Shown one piece after another: positions 26,219 to 34,827 of a stretch of DNA of 46,729 nucleotides. The stretch lies in contig NZ_JH584243.1 in the NCBI RefSeq assembly GCF_000241485.1, positions 154,314-201,042 on the forward strand. The letters run 5' to 3'. The position numbers and the translations under genes are program-made. The DNA comes from Sphingomonas sp. PAMC 26605 (GTDB taxonomy: Bacteria > Pseudomonadota > Alphaproteobacteria > Sphingomonadales > Sphingomonadaceae). Below the pieces are notes generated by a model that made no database searches, had not been told where the DNA came from, and was given only the letters and a program-made list of their open reading frames with translations. Numbering within the stretch: position 1 is the stretch's first letter; each line of letters begins with the position of its first letter.

Positions 26219-29200
26219 AGCGTGATCCCGAGCTGGGTCGGCGAAATGATCCGAGCGAGCGGCAATTCCCCGCGTCGTTCCGTGGTCAGTTCCGCGATGA
26301 CGTCAGCCATGGCTGTGAGGAACGCCAGTTCCTGTCGCCCGCCATCGGGGTCGATCCCGCGAACCGCCTCGGCCAGAAAACGCAGGCTGCCGACAATGAA
26401 CAGTTGCGACCTGGCGCGACTGAGCGCGACGTTCATGCGGCGCCGGTCGCGCAGGAAGCCAAGCGCCCCAACCCCGGTCCGCGGATTGTTCCTGACCAGC
26501 GACAGGATGACCACGTCCGCCTCATTTCCCTGAAAGGCGTCGACCGTGCCGGTGAACTTGCCGTCCGCCTTCACCGCGACGAACCCGTCGAGATGGGCAA
26601 GACTGCGATGACGCTCCGCGCCGAGCCGTTCGGCGATCCTTGCGACCTGGGCCTTGTACGGCGAGAGGATGGCAAGGCTGGGGCTGCGCCCACCTTCGCG
26701 CGGGCGCAGATTGCGCAGGATCTCGATCACCGCCTCGACCTCGCCTGTGTTGTTATAGCGCGGGCGGGCGTTTTCGGGAGAGGTCCGCTTTCCCGTCTCG
26801 CTGAGATGCGGGAAGTTCACCACCACCACAGGGGAGCGAGGCAGAGTCCCGACGTGCATGAGCGGGGAATATGACGGGTCTTCCGCGGCCGCGGCCCGTC
26901 CCTGCTCGGTCTCGAGCTTGCCGTCATAAAAGGCCCGCGACACGATCCGCGCGATCGCCGGATCCATGCGGCGCTGCTCGGTCAGCGTGGCCGAGATGCG
27001 CCGATGGCCGATGTTGGCATCCGACTTGCGCTCGTCGTCCTCGACGAACGTCCGGAACGGCTGGAACAGGCGTAACGCCAGATCGGCGGTTTCGCGAAGT
27101 CCCGCCGCATCGCCCGCCACCCGCCGCAACTCGTCGAGCTCGCCGTCGCGCATCAGCGATCCGACCAGCTCATCGGCGACCGCAAGCGCTTCGCCGACCA
27201 GACCGTGATCGGCGAGGATCTTGACCGTCCGGTCCGCCTCGAACGGCGGCAGCTGATGATGATCGCCGATCAGCAGGCGCCGCCCCGAAAGCATGAGCGC
27301 ACCGACCAGTTCGGGGCCCGTCGCCCTGGCCGCCTCCTCTACCACCACCCAGTCGAACTGTTCACGCTCCTGGACGAGCTGCTCGACGTCCGGCGAGTTC
27401 GCGGTGGAGATGACGATGTTCGCCGCGTCGAGCAGAAGACGCGACAGCGCGCCGAGGCCGGATCGGTCTTCCTCCGTGATGCTCGACCTGGCCGTCACGG
27501 CCCGATCGGCGGCGTCGCGCAATTCGGTGATGCGATCGCGAATGGACGAGGGCAAGGTGCCGGCAAGGCTGCTGCCGGCAAGCTGGCCCAGGGCATCGCG
27601 CGTCGCGCGGTTGAGTTCCTCGTCGCTCTTCGGCCGGTTCTCCGAGGCCGAGGAGCGCACCATCATGATATCACCGAGCTCGCATTCGCCCAGCGTCTTC
27701 TTGATCTGGCTCTGGAGATGATCCAGCGCATCATGCCCGTGCGCGGTCACCAGCATCCGCGTATAGGGATCGGCGCTGAACCGCCGCCTGATGACCTCGG
27801 TTGCGAGCCTGGTCTTGCCGACGCCTGGCGGTCCCACCACGTAAAAGCTCGGCAGCGTCGACCAGAGCGCGGTGAGCGCTTCCTGTTTTGGCTTGTCGAG
27901 ATCGTCGAACGCGGCATCGGGTCCGTCGGGGCAGGCGACCTCGCGGCTGGAGCGACGGACGCGCCACGGGTCGGACATCATCGCGGCGAGATCCGTGCGG
28001 TTGGCCAGTTCCTTGATGTTGCGCAGGCGGCGTTCGATGACATGTTCGGATCCGGCATCGCGCGCCTGGCGCAGGAAGAGCCGTCCTGCGGGAAGCTCGT
28101 CATCGACCTCGAAGCGATAGCCGCGCAGCCCGCGTCGGTCGGCGCTCTCGATGAACGTCGCGCTCACATCGGCGTGGCGCGGCGCACCCATGCCGGCCGA
28201 CTGGCTGATCACCCATTTCGAATCCGCGTCGCGGTGGTCTTCCTCGAACAGCCGGTGAAGGGCCGCCGCTGATTCGGTGAGGCCGAGCCGTTTCGCCGTA
28301 CGATCGCGGTCGCTGCCAGGCTCGGCGCGGACCAGCACGGTGCGACGGCCATCCTCGACCGAGGTCCGCAAGACTTGAAGCGGATATATCTCCAGCGCCT
28401 TCGTGACCGCTTCGACCGTCTGCACCAGCAGCAACGCGCGGCGCACCCTGACGACATCGTCGACGGGGCCGGCCTGGTCCGCCATTCGTGCAAAACCGCT
28501 CCAGTCCAGCACGTCCGGCCCGAGACCGCTTTTTGCCGCCAGCGCATCCCGCCGGCTGCCGACCAGCTGGATCGGCTGGACCAGTTCATGTTCATCGGCA
28601 TCGCGCGCGCTGAAGATATCCAGGCGCGGCTTGATCTCCTGGCACACGGCGATGTCCCAGGTCGCGCCGTCCTCGTCGAGAAGCGCGCTCAGGCGATATT
28701 CCATCGTGTTGGAGATCAGGCGAAGCGATCCCCCTGGCGTGAAGTCCTTTGGGACAAGGAGCGTGACGCCGCTCTCCAGATCGGCCCGTACCCAGTCCTG
28801 CTGCTGCTCATAGTCGTCGACCGCGATCGCGCCCTCGCTCGCGTCGAAAACGGCACCACCCAGGCCGGACTTGAGGGCGAACATCAACAGGAATGTTCCG
28901 GCGCGGGTGGCGCCCGACCGGCCGAGACTGGCGAGCAACCCTTCGATGCTGTTTGCAATCGACTCCGCATCCAGCTTGTCCATCCTGGCCGGCATGATCA
29001 GCTGCCGCAGCAGGACGGCTTCCGAGACCTCGAGCGCACCCACCGTCTCCGTATCGTCGGCCATCCTGAAGTCGCCGGACGGCAGCAGCTCGACCTTCAG
29101 GAGATCGGCGATCAGGCGTCCGAGCGCCGCCCAGTCGCCCTCGAAGGAGTAGCTGGTCGCACGGATGGCGGTGCCTTCCGCGCCGAGCGTCGCCGACGCA

Positions 29201-29781
29201 CGCGCCGCATCGACGCTGATCCACAAGCTCCACTCGAAGCCGCTGAGCCGAAAATCCGGCTCGTCGGCGCCTTCGGTCATGATCGCGTCGGCATCGAGAC
29301 GCCCGTGGACGAGGCCTTGCGCATGGACGATGCCGAGCGCGTCGACGATCCTGCGTATATTGCGCCAAAACAGCGTGCGGCTGCGCATCATGCCGAGATT
29401 GCGCAACCAATGCGGGCGCGCCACACGCCTGATGCGGGCCGAAAGGGGATGGCCGGCCCGTTCCAGCACGACGCCGAAATCGTCTGTGTCCTCCACGAAC
29501 TCGAGGACATCGACGATGACGTTGGGTGCGCCGGCATAGGACATGATGCGCTGCACTTGGCGCATCTCGTGCCGCCAGAGCTGGCGCAGGTCCTCGTCGA
29601 CGCTCGTTCCGGTCTTGCGCCACAGTTTGAGGGTGCGCTCTGTTCCGCTGTTTCGATCCTCGACCTCGAAGATCGCCGACGTCAGTGCTGCCCGGTCGGC
29701 CGGCGCGACGGCGTCGCCAATGAACGCGAACCTGTCGTCGAGCGAGGAAAGCCGCTTCTTTGGGGTCGTGGATCGTGACAT
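26215..29781 (-). CDS. mkoA: Kinase-like domain fused to SF1 (UPF1/DNA2-like) helicase, MkoA-like
   Basis: An 1188-residue fusion. Residues ~15-270 have a protein-kinase plan (Lys52 in LKLWRKT, AQGLVHGRLDADAIM at the HRD position, LSGF at the DFG position). After a long middle part comes an SF1 helicase: Walker A GPPGVGKT near 650, VVVEEAARA near 810, LIGDHHQLPPF, and late motifs TVDAFQGNEADVV and RARSQLFIVGS. This architecture with an adjacent PLD nuclease matches Mokosh type I, an anti-phage system thought to act on phage RNA or its intermediates. The ATG at 29781 is preferred; the frame runs to 29895 without kinase-like sequence. The kinase part looks catalytically dead. Confidence 0.8.
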   Translation of the reverse strand: MSRSTTPKKRLSSLDDRFAFIGDAVAPADRAALTSAIFEVEDRNSGTERTLKLWRKTGTSVDEDLRQLWRHEMRQVQRIMSYAGAPNVIVDVLEFVEDTDDFGVVLERAGHPLSARIRRVARPHWLRNLGMMRSRTLFWRNIRRIVDALGIVHAQGLVHGRLDADAIMTEGADEPDFRLSGFEWSLWISVDAARASATLGAEGTAIRATSYSFEGDWAALGRLIADLLKVELLPSGDFRMADDTETVGALEVSEAVLLRQLIMPARMDKLDAESIANSIEGLLASLGRSGATRAGTFLLMFALKSGLGGAVFDASEGAIAVDDYEQQQDWVRADLESGVTLLVPKDFTPGGSLRLISNTMEYRLSALLDEDGATWDIAVCQEIKPRLDIFSARDADEHELVQPIQLVGSRRDALAAKSGLGPDVLDWSGFARMADQAGPVDDVVRVRRALLLVQTVEAVTKALEIYPLQVLRTSVEDGRRTVLVRAEPGSDRDRTAKRLGLTESAAALHRLFEEDHRDADSKWVISQSAGMGAPRHADVSATFIESADRRGLRGYRFEVDDELPAGRLFLRQARDAGSEHVIERRLRNIKELANRTDLAAMMSDPWRVRRSSREVACPDGPDAAFDDLDKPKQEALTALWSTLPSFYVVGPPGVGKTRLATEVIRRRFSADPYTRMLVTAHGHDALDHLQSQIKKTLGECELGDIMMVRSSASENRPKSDEELNRATRDALGQLAGSSLAGTLPSSIRDRITELRDAADRAVTARSSITEEDRSGLGALSRLLLDAANIVISTANSPDVEQLVQEREQFDWVVVEEAARATGPELVGALMLSGRRLLIGDHHQLPPFEADRTVKILADHGLVGEALAVADELVGSLMRDGELDELRRVAGDAAGLRETADLALRLFQPFRTFVEDDERKSDANIGHRRISATLTEQRRMDPAIARIVSRAFYDGKLETEQGRAAAAEDPSYSPLMHVGTLPRSPVVVVNFPHLSETGKRTSPENARPRYNNTGEVEAVIEILRNLRPREGGRSPSLAILSPYKAQVARIAERLGAERHRSLAHLDGFVAVKADGKFTGTVDAFQGNEADVVILSLVRNNPRTGVGALGFLRDRRRMNVALSRARSQLFIVGSLRFLAEAVRGIDPDGGRQELAFLTAMADVIAELTTERRGELPLARIISPTQLGITL

Positions 29782-29920
29782 GCAAAGTTCTCGAAAAAAA
29801 AGAGCGGCAGAGGCAATTAGGCGAGATGGCTGTCTGAAAGTCGATAGCTGAAAAGACGAAAAGAAGAGCCGGTTCGATCTTAGCAGACCCTGCATGCCCG
29901 CAATTTGCTATCGTCACGCG

Positions 29921-30366
29921 ATGCCGGCCTCACGAAAGCATAAGAAACGGATCGCACCCAAGAAAAGCGGGCATGACATCGTGTTCGAACGCCTGTCCTT
30001 TGGCGGCGGCGACCGGCACGCCAGGCGATGCTCGAGGCGGTCCCCGCAAAGGTCGCCGCTTTCCCCGAGCTGCTGGAATCGCTCGGCGCGGTGCCGCGCG
30101 AGCACATGCCCGATACCATCCTGGCGATCTTCGCCTTTTACGGCTCGCAGGCGATGATCGTCGCCGATGGCTTGACCCGGTCGCTCTCCAAGGACCTTCT
30201 CCAGCATCATACGGAACTGCTCCAGGCGCTGATCATGACGGTACCCTTTGCCGAATGGGGTCTGGGTCCGCCGCATGGCGGGATCATGCATCCGGTCTCT
30301 GAGACAATCCCCAAGCTGGCCGATACGCTTCGCGTACTGAGGTCGAGGTCGCTCAGTGAGGGATGA
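29921..30366 (+). pseudogene. Frameshifted small hypothetical gene, divergent from mkoA-like gene
   Basis: An ATG at 29921 opens a frame with a Lys/Arg-rich start (SRKHKKRIAPKKSG) and continues to SFGGGD near 30010, where composition collapses. A different frame takes over at once (RQAMLEAVPAKVAAFPEL) and runs as good coding sequence (ILAIFAFYGSQAMIVADGL) to the stop at 30364-30366. The switch falls in the repetitive GGCGGCGGCG tract at 30001-30010, so a one-base indel or a sequencing error there would explain it. Joined, it would be a ~147-residue helical protein of unknown function. It lies 139 bases from the divergent helicase start. Confidence 0.5.
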
Positions 30367-30542
30367 TCGTCCGGACCACGGCCGATCGGCCAGCGGAACT
30401 TGCGCTCGCTTTCCGCGATGGGGCGATCGTTGATCGAAGCAGTGGAAACGGATAGTCTGGTCAGCCCCACAGGCGCGCCGCATGATACCGCGCCACTCTG
30501 TGACTCTACTCAGCCAATTAGCATCGCGCATCCGAGGTTCGC

Positions 30543-31856
30543 TCAGAAATTCGGCGACGAGGACGCATACAACTGTTCGGTCTCATGGCCGAAGTCGGCC
30601 TGAGTGACCGTCACCGGCCAAAGGGAACCCGGCAGCATGTCCAATCCGGACGCTGGCAGGAGCGGCCGCGTCAGGATCGAGAGATCGAAGCTTGGCGCGG
30701 TGGCAACGCCACGTTTGGCTGTCGGAGGATCAACTGGCTCGGTTATGGCGGCGTGGCCTAGGAAGACAATGTTTTTGCCGGCAGGGCGTTGCGCGGAAGT
30801 GTATATAATCGCGTCTATATGGCGTTTCTCCTTGCCCATCCAAACCAAGTGCTCGCTATTCAAATACTCTGCGACAGCTTGCGTCGGCACATAATCCAAA
30901 TGCTCGTCATCGGGCGAAATCGGCCGAGCAATGGTCGCCATGAACGTCTGCATGAAACGCCACTGCGAGAGGCGCCGGATGTGATCCTGTGCAAACAGGT
31001 TAAGCTCCTGGGGCGGCTTGATGAAGCGGGTCGTGTCCAGCACACACAGCGGTCGGCGAATGGTGAACTGCGCTGCAACTACCAAGTCGCCCACCTTAGG
31101 GCGGAGCTCAGACAGGCAAGTTGGCAGGTCAAACGAGCCGTAGAAGGCGGTAACCCCCGACGGGTTCATCCGGTTCGCGTGACCGATGCGCTGTGGTGCC
31201 GCTCCCATCCTAGCGACCGGATCTGCGACGATCTTTCTGAGTTCTTCTTCCGAAACGATGCGGGCCCTGAAGATTATGGTCGGTGTGTTGGCGGGATCTA
31301 TTAGGTATACCGGGGAAACGCGGGCGGTGTCCCTTTGCAGGTGGATGTCCTTGAAGATCGCGCGCAGAGCGTCCCGGGCGTCATCGTTGAAGAAGCGGCG
31401 CTCGTGGACGACCGCGGTACAGAACCGCTGCCAAAGCCGCTCGTTGCCGCCGTCGCCATGCTGGGTGCGCTCGTAGCGAAACTCGTCATCGTAGAACGGC
31501 TCTTCGCCGTCGCTAGGCCAGTAGGAGTCGTCGGCGATCAGCTGATTGGTTACCGCGAGGGCGATGTCCTCGTCCTCGGCGCCTGTAAGATGCTCGACGA
31601 CGTCGATCAATCGATCACCCTTCCTTTCAAACCAGACCTCGGGTTCCTCCGGGTCGTTGCTAAAGATCGGATCGGCTTCCCCGAACTCGTAGTTGTTCCG
31701 GAAGACCTCGTCGACGATCGCCGCGACCGCCTCGATCGGGATGCCCTTCCGACGCGGGTGCCGGTCACACTTTCCCTCGTCGTATTCCTTCCGGACCTCC
31801 TCTAGGCGGCGCTTCAGCCCCTTATTGGAAAAGCATAGCGGGCAGAACAAAGTCAT
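30543..31856 (-). CDS. RES-domain protein with N-terminal zinc-ribbon/HEPN-like part
   Basis: A 437-residue protein. The C-terminal half is a RES domain: FRARIVSEE, then ANRMNPSGVTAFYGSFDLPTCLSELRP, the NAD-binding signature of RES toxins (NAD+ hydrolase or ADP-ribosyltransferase). The N-terminus starts MTLFCPLCFSNKGL with a CxxC and a later CDRHP, as in the larger RES proteins that carry a HEPN/RES N-terminal domain. It likely depletes or transfers NAD when active. No Xre-type antitoxin gene is adjacent, unlike classical RES-Xre pairs, so control may be internal. The frame extends to 31916, but the ATG at 31856 begins exactly at the CxxC segment. Confidence 0.8.
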   Translation of the reverse strand: MTLFCPLCFSNKGLKRRLEEVRKEYDEGKCDRHPRRKGIPIEAVAAIVDEVFRNNYEFGEADPIFSNDPEEPEVWFERKGDRLIDVVEHLTGAEDEDIALAVTNQLIADDSYWPSDGEEPFYDDEFRYERTQHGDGGNERLWQRFCTAVVHERRFFNDDARDALRAIFKDIHLQRDTARVSPVYLIDPANTPTIIFRARIVSEEELRKIVADPVARMGAAPQRIGHANRMNPSGVTAFYGSFDLPTCLSELRPKVGDLVVAAQFTIRRPLCVLDTTRFIKPPQELNLFAQDHIRRLSQWRFMQTFMATIARPISPDDEHLDYVPTQAVAEYLNSEHLVWMGKEKRHIDAIIYTSAQRPAGKNIVFLGHAAITEPVDPPTAKRGVATAPSFDLSILTRPLLPASGLDMLPGSLWPVTVTQADFGHETEQLYASSSPNF

Positions 31857-32219
31857 GTGTGATATCCGCCTCCGCGTTGGACGAACTATAGTGGCAGTCG
31901 CGGGGCCTTGCAGCAATGGCTTGCTTGGATTGCTAAAATAGATCCGACTTCAGAAAAGATCGATGGCGCACGCGAAAGGTTGGTTATGTCGGCTTCATCC
32001 AAAACACGCCGTGGCCGTGTTCGGGGATGGCGGGTATTTCCCACTTCTCGCCATTCCGCTCGACTATAGGCACGAGTCGTTGAACGCGCATTGGCCACAT
32101 TAACGGATGTCCGCTTCCGGGGAGCCGCGATGGGCTCGCGAGTGTCGCCTATTGGATCAGACGCGACTACGACTTGGATGACAAGCGCGATCCGGTCGGA
32201 ACCAGCGGTCGGCACCGAT
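31857..32219 (-). other. Spacer between RES gene and MBL gene
   Basis: About 360 bases without a large gene. It contains the small open frame listed at 31984-32100. The promoter of the RES gene presumably lies here, but no clear -10/-35 pair was identified. Confidence 0.4.
31984..32100 (-). CDS. Possible small protein or gene remnant (38 residues)
   Basis: A short ATG frame on the - strand with very protein-like composition: MRVQRLVPIVERNG, then EKWEIPAIPEHGHGV. GGAAG lies about 12 bases upstream. Protein-like sequence also continues a little upstream of the ATG (PSRLPGSGHPL) until an in-frame stop, which argues for a truncated remnant. The end of the neighbouring MBL protein (RRLADGQAWEIP) shares the RL..G..WEIP pattern, so this could be a leftover of a related reading frame. 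Confidence 0.3.
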   Translation of the reverse strand: MWPMRVQRLVPIVERNGEKWEIPAIPEHGHGVFWMKPT

Positions 32220-33470
32220 CTAAGGTATCTCCCAAGCTTGTCCATCCGCAAGTCGACGGACCGTTGGTAGGGGGATATTGGGCGCGTCCCACGAGAGGCC
32301 GTGCACCGGCACAAGCGCTTGTGGTGCGATCGCGGCCGCGAAGCGGGCCAAGTCGGCCGGACTGGCGTGCCCGGAGGTGTGTAGCTTCGTTGTCCTTGCA
32401 CCGGCCTGTTGAGCTTGGAACCATCCGGACTTCGGATCCGAGGGATCCAAGTAGCCGCTCCAGTTTGAAAAGGCATATGCATCGTCGGCGGTGAAGCCCA
32501 GACCGCCACGATCGAAATCGCGCAGCATCGAATCGCGCAGCATGATGATAGCCGGATCACGGGCCAGGCGAGATCGTGACGTTCCAAAAGCGCTGGTCGC
32601 CATTTCAGTCACGAACGCCTCGCGGTTCTGCCGTGCGTAGAGGCGCTTGCCGCCGGGGGTGATGACTACCTGCAATTCCGGGAAGCAGGCACCCGGAACC
32701 GGAAGCCGTGTTCCGTCGGACAAGCGCCTGAGCACGTCGGCCCCATAGAGATCGACCACGAGCTTGCGGCCCGTGCGCCGGGCGGCGCGAAATAGCGTAA
32801 CCGTTCGATCGATGTTCTGGGCCGACCACTGGACGAAGATATGGCGTGGCGTTTGTCGGGCTAGCGCCACAAACAACGCTTCGAGCTCGGCTTCGCTGAT
32901 CACCGGCTTGTCGGTGCCGAGATTTGTACCTTCCATGATCAGCACGTCGATGTCCCCGGGCGGGGAGGTTATCATGGCCTCGACCAGGCTCGCCTTGCGA
33001 CCGTGTGCACGAAAATCGCCGCTATATAGAATGCGCCTCTCGTCTGCCTCGATTAGCAGCATGTATGCATCGGGTGCCGAGTGATCTGTGAGGTACGGCG
33101 TAACCGTGAAGCCTCCGATCTGGAATGGTCCCGAACGCGAATGCCATGTGTTGATCTGACGCGTGATGCGGCCGCCGAACAGCTCGCTGGATAGTCGCAT
33201 CAACTCGGCCGACTTTTCGCCGGCCCAGATCGGCCAGCCTGGATGGATCTCGTCGATCAGCCCCCAATGATCCATATGCGCATGACTGAATACCACGGTG
33301 GCGGGGCGGCCAATATCCAGCGTCGCGGGAAGAAGGCCAGTCGCCTCGCGTGGAGCATCGAGCGGGCGCCCGGCATCCAAGATCAGGCGCTCGCCATTCG
33401 AGCGGGAAAGTTCGATGCAAGACCCGCCGATCGACTGTGTGCCTCGATGGACTGTCAGCGTCAGCGTCAT
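32220..33470 (-). CDS. MBL-fold RNase J/CPSF-like metallohydrolase
   Basis: A 416-residue metallo-beta-lactamase-fold protein. The metal-binding motif VFSHAHMDHWG is near residue 60, a further metal Asp follows in ILYSGDFRAHG, a C-terminal His in LHTSGHAS, and another in LVPVHGLSW, the arrangement of RNase J/beta-CASP-type nucleases acting on RNA or DNA ends. Its start overlaps the stop of the upstream nuclease-like gene (ATGA), so both are translated from one message. Standard housekeeping RNase J is larger (~550 residues) and normally not in such a pair, so a defence or accessory role is likely but inferred. Confidence 0.8.
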   Translation of the reverse strand: MTLTLTVHRGTQSIGGSCIELSRSNGERLILDAGRPLDAPREATGLLPATLDIGRPATVVFSHAHMDHWGLIDEIHPGWPIWAGEKSAELMRLSSELFGGRITRQINTWHSRSGPFQIGGFTVTPYLTDHSAPDAYMLLIEADERRILYSGDFRAHGRKASLVEAMITSPPGDIDVLIMEGTNLGTDKPVISEAELEALFVALARQTPRHIFVQWSAQNIDRTVTLFRAARRTGRKLVVDLYGADVLRRLSDGTRLPVPGACFPELQVVITPGGKRLYARQNREAFVTEMATSAFGTSRSRLARDPAIIMLRDSMLRDFDRGGLGFTADDAYAFSNWSGYLDPSDPKSGWFQAQQAGARTTKLHTSGHASPADLARFAAAIAPQALVPVHGLSWDAPNIPLPTVRRLADGQAWEIP

Positions 33471-34474
33471 ACCGCTATCGCGGCTCCCTTGAGGAGTGGA
33501 AGCGCCGGAACGGCATGGTCAGGCCCGACTTGATATACGGTGATTCCTTCGCTCTCGAGTTTTGCCCCGTGGCCGTTCCTGGCGAAGCTGGCCGCACTTT
33601 GCCGCATCCGTCCGCTTGCGACGGCCTCGGTATGACCCGCTGGCCAGTAGTTTCCAATGACCAGTCCAGGTTGCGTGATGATCACGGGTGCCGGAGCATT
33701 TGCTAGCGTCCGCCAGATTTCTAAGCATCGCGGCGCCTCGCTCTCGACCGAACGGTATAGCTTGTACAAGTCCAACATCGTCATGGCGGCCGCGCAATAG
33801 GCCCGCTGCACCTGAGCGATCCGATCTTCATCCATCCAGCGCTCATATTTCGCCAACTGTTCAACCACCTTTGCCGCCGTTTCACCGCTCGCGCGCACCT
33901 CCGGGTTGTTGGCGCATTTCGCTTCCCAGAAAACAATTGCAGGCGATCCGTCGGCTCCTACCTGCACAAGCACGAGATCCATGCGTGGGGCTACACGATC
34001 GCTACCGGCAAGGTCGCTTGCGGGCAGGCCCATCTCAAGGTCGATCACACCGGGATTTGCTGCGATCAGGTCATCGACGAAGCGTTTTTCGGCAGATGCG
34101 TAAGTCTCCGCCGTTTCTATCCATCCCGGTATGAGCGCGGCGGTCTGGGGGGCAGCCAGCGCCGTGGAATCATAGCTTTGATACCCTTCGATTGGGACAG
34201 ACCTGTCTTCGCTTCCCTCTCGCTTGCGCCCAAAGGCATAGGCCCTGTGGACCGAGAGCTTCGGACCGTCGCGAGTGCAGGACAGCTTGGCAATCGACTG
34301 GCCCTTGATGTAAAAATTCAGATAGCCATCGCGCAGGCCCAGTCGTAACGGCGTTTCGCTAGTCTGCCCCGGTAAGGCCCACCGATCGAACAGCGCGCGT
34401 ACCGCGTTTCCGCTCTTGCCTACGTCCCATTGCCCAAGAATATCCGTGGCAAACGATCGAGAAAAAGCAGGCAT
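33467..34474 (-). CDS. PD-(D/E)XK nuclease-like protein coupled to the MBL gene
   Basis: A 335-residue protein I cannot name. The central part fits a PD-(D/E)XK nuclease: Glu129 in a helix (SAEKRFVDDLIA), Asp166 in RMDLVLVQVG, and Glu184-Ala-Lys186 in VFWEAKCANN. The N-terminal ~110 residues are a separate beta-rich part (LRDGYLNFYIKGQSIAKL). GGAGAA precedes the ATG. With the MBL gene it forms a compact two-gene unit on the - strand, and the divergent 34566-35701 genes share its upstream region. A DNA-cutting role is inferred from the motif. Confidence 0.65.
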   Translation of the reverse strand: MPAFSRSFATDILGQWDVGKSGNAVRALFDRWALPGQTSETPLRLGLRDGYLNFYIKGQSIAKLSCTRDGPKLSVHRAYAFGRKREGSEDRSVPIEGYQSYDSTALAAPQTAALIPGWIETAETYASAEKRFVDDLIAANPGVIDLEMGLPASDLAGSDRVAPRMDLVLVQVGADGSPAIVFWEAKCANNPEVRASGETAAKVVEQLAKYERWMDEDRIAQVQRAYCAAAMTMLDLYKLYRSVESEAPRCLEIWRTLANAPAPVIITQPGLVIGNYWPAGHTEAVASGRMRQSAASFARNGHGAKLESEGITVYQVGPDHAVPALPLLKGAAIAV

Positions 34475-34565
34475 TTGATTCTCCGCAGGAAACTCGGCGT
34501 CCTTCTACCTCGCGGAGATTGATGACGCCCTAATTTCGCGAGGCGGCAATGAGTGTCATGCAGAC

Positions 34566-34700
34566 ATGAACAAGCGTCTGCTTCTTGGAAGCGACTATCG
34601 TATCGCGAGCGACCGCTTCTGGGTCGATGACCTTCCTTCGCGAAAGGCATCATCGTGGCTTGCCGAGCGCGTCAGCGAAGGTGGTAATCGTGCCGACTGA
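34566..34700 (+). CDS. Possible 44-residue small protein
   Basis: A short frame, MNKRLLLGSDYRIASDRF then WVDDLPSRKASSWLAERV, with balanced protein-like composition and few rare codons, divergent from the nuclease-like gene. No clear ribosome-binding site is seen. It overlaps the next small frame by 11 bases. It may be a leader or a small partner of the nuclease at 34766. Confidence 0.3.
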   Translation: MNKRLLLGSDYRIASDRFWVDDLPSRKASSWLAERVSEGGNRAD

Positions 34701-34827
34701 CAAAACGCGTTATCAGCCTCCTAGCGACGTACCGGATGACGCCGCAGTAACGAGGCGGACCATCGATGCTACCCTTAGAGACACACCACATAAGAGCGCT
34801 CGCGAATGTCGCGGAGCAGGCGATTAA
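34690..34827 (+). CDS. Possible 45-residue small protein overlapping the QxK nuclease start
   Basis: A GTG frame (starting VPTDKTRYQPPSDVPDDAAV) with GAAGGTGG about 6-13 bases upstream. It overlaps the preceding small frame by 11 bases and the start of the next gene by 62 bases, a large overlap that lowers confidence; the next gene may begin later than annotated. Confidence 0.28.
   Translation: MPTDKTRYQPPSDVPDDAAVTRRTIDATLRDTPHKSARECRGAGD

Noticed and set aside
27205..28272. 355-codon + strand open frame
   Set aside because: Shadow of the helicase gene, which has complete SF1 motifs on the other strand.
28375..29778. 467-codon + strand open frame
   Set aside because: Antisense shadow of the kinase-like/helicase gene; no ribosome-binding site, low-complexity composition and no recognisable motifs.
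29914..30531. 205-codon - strand frame between the helicase and RES genes
   Set aside because: Arg/His-rich shadow of the better + strand coding pieces at 29921-30366.
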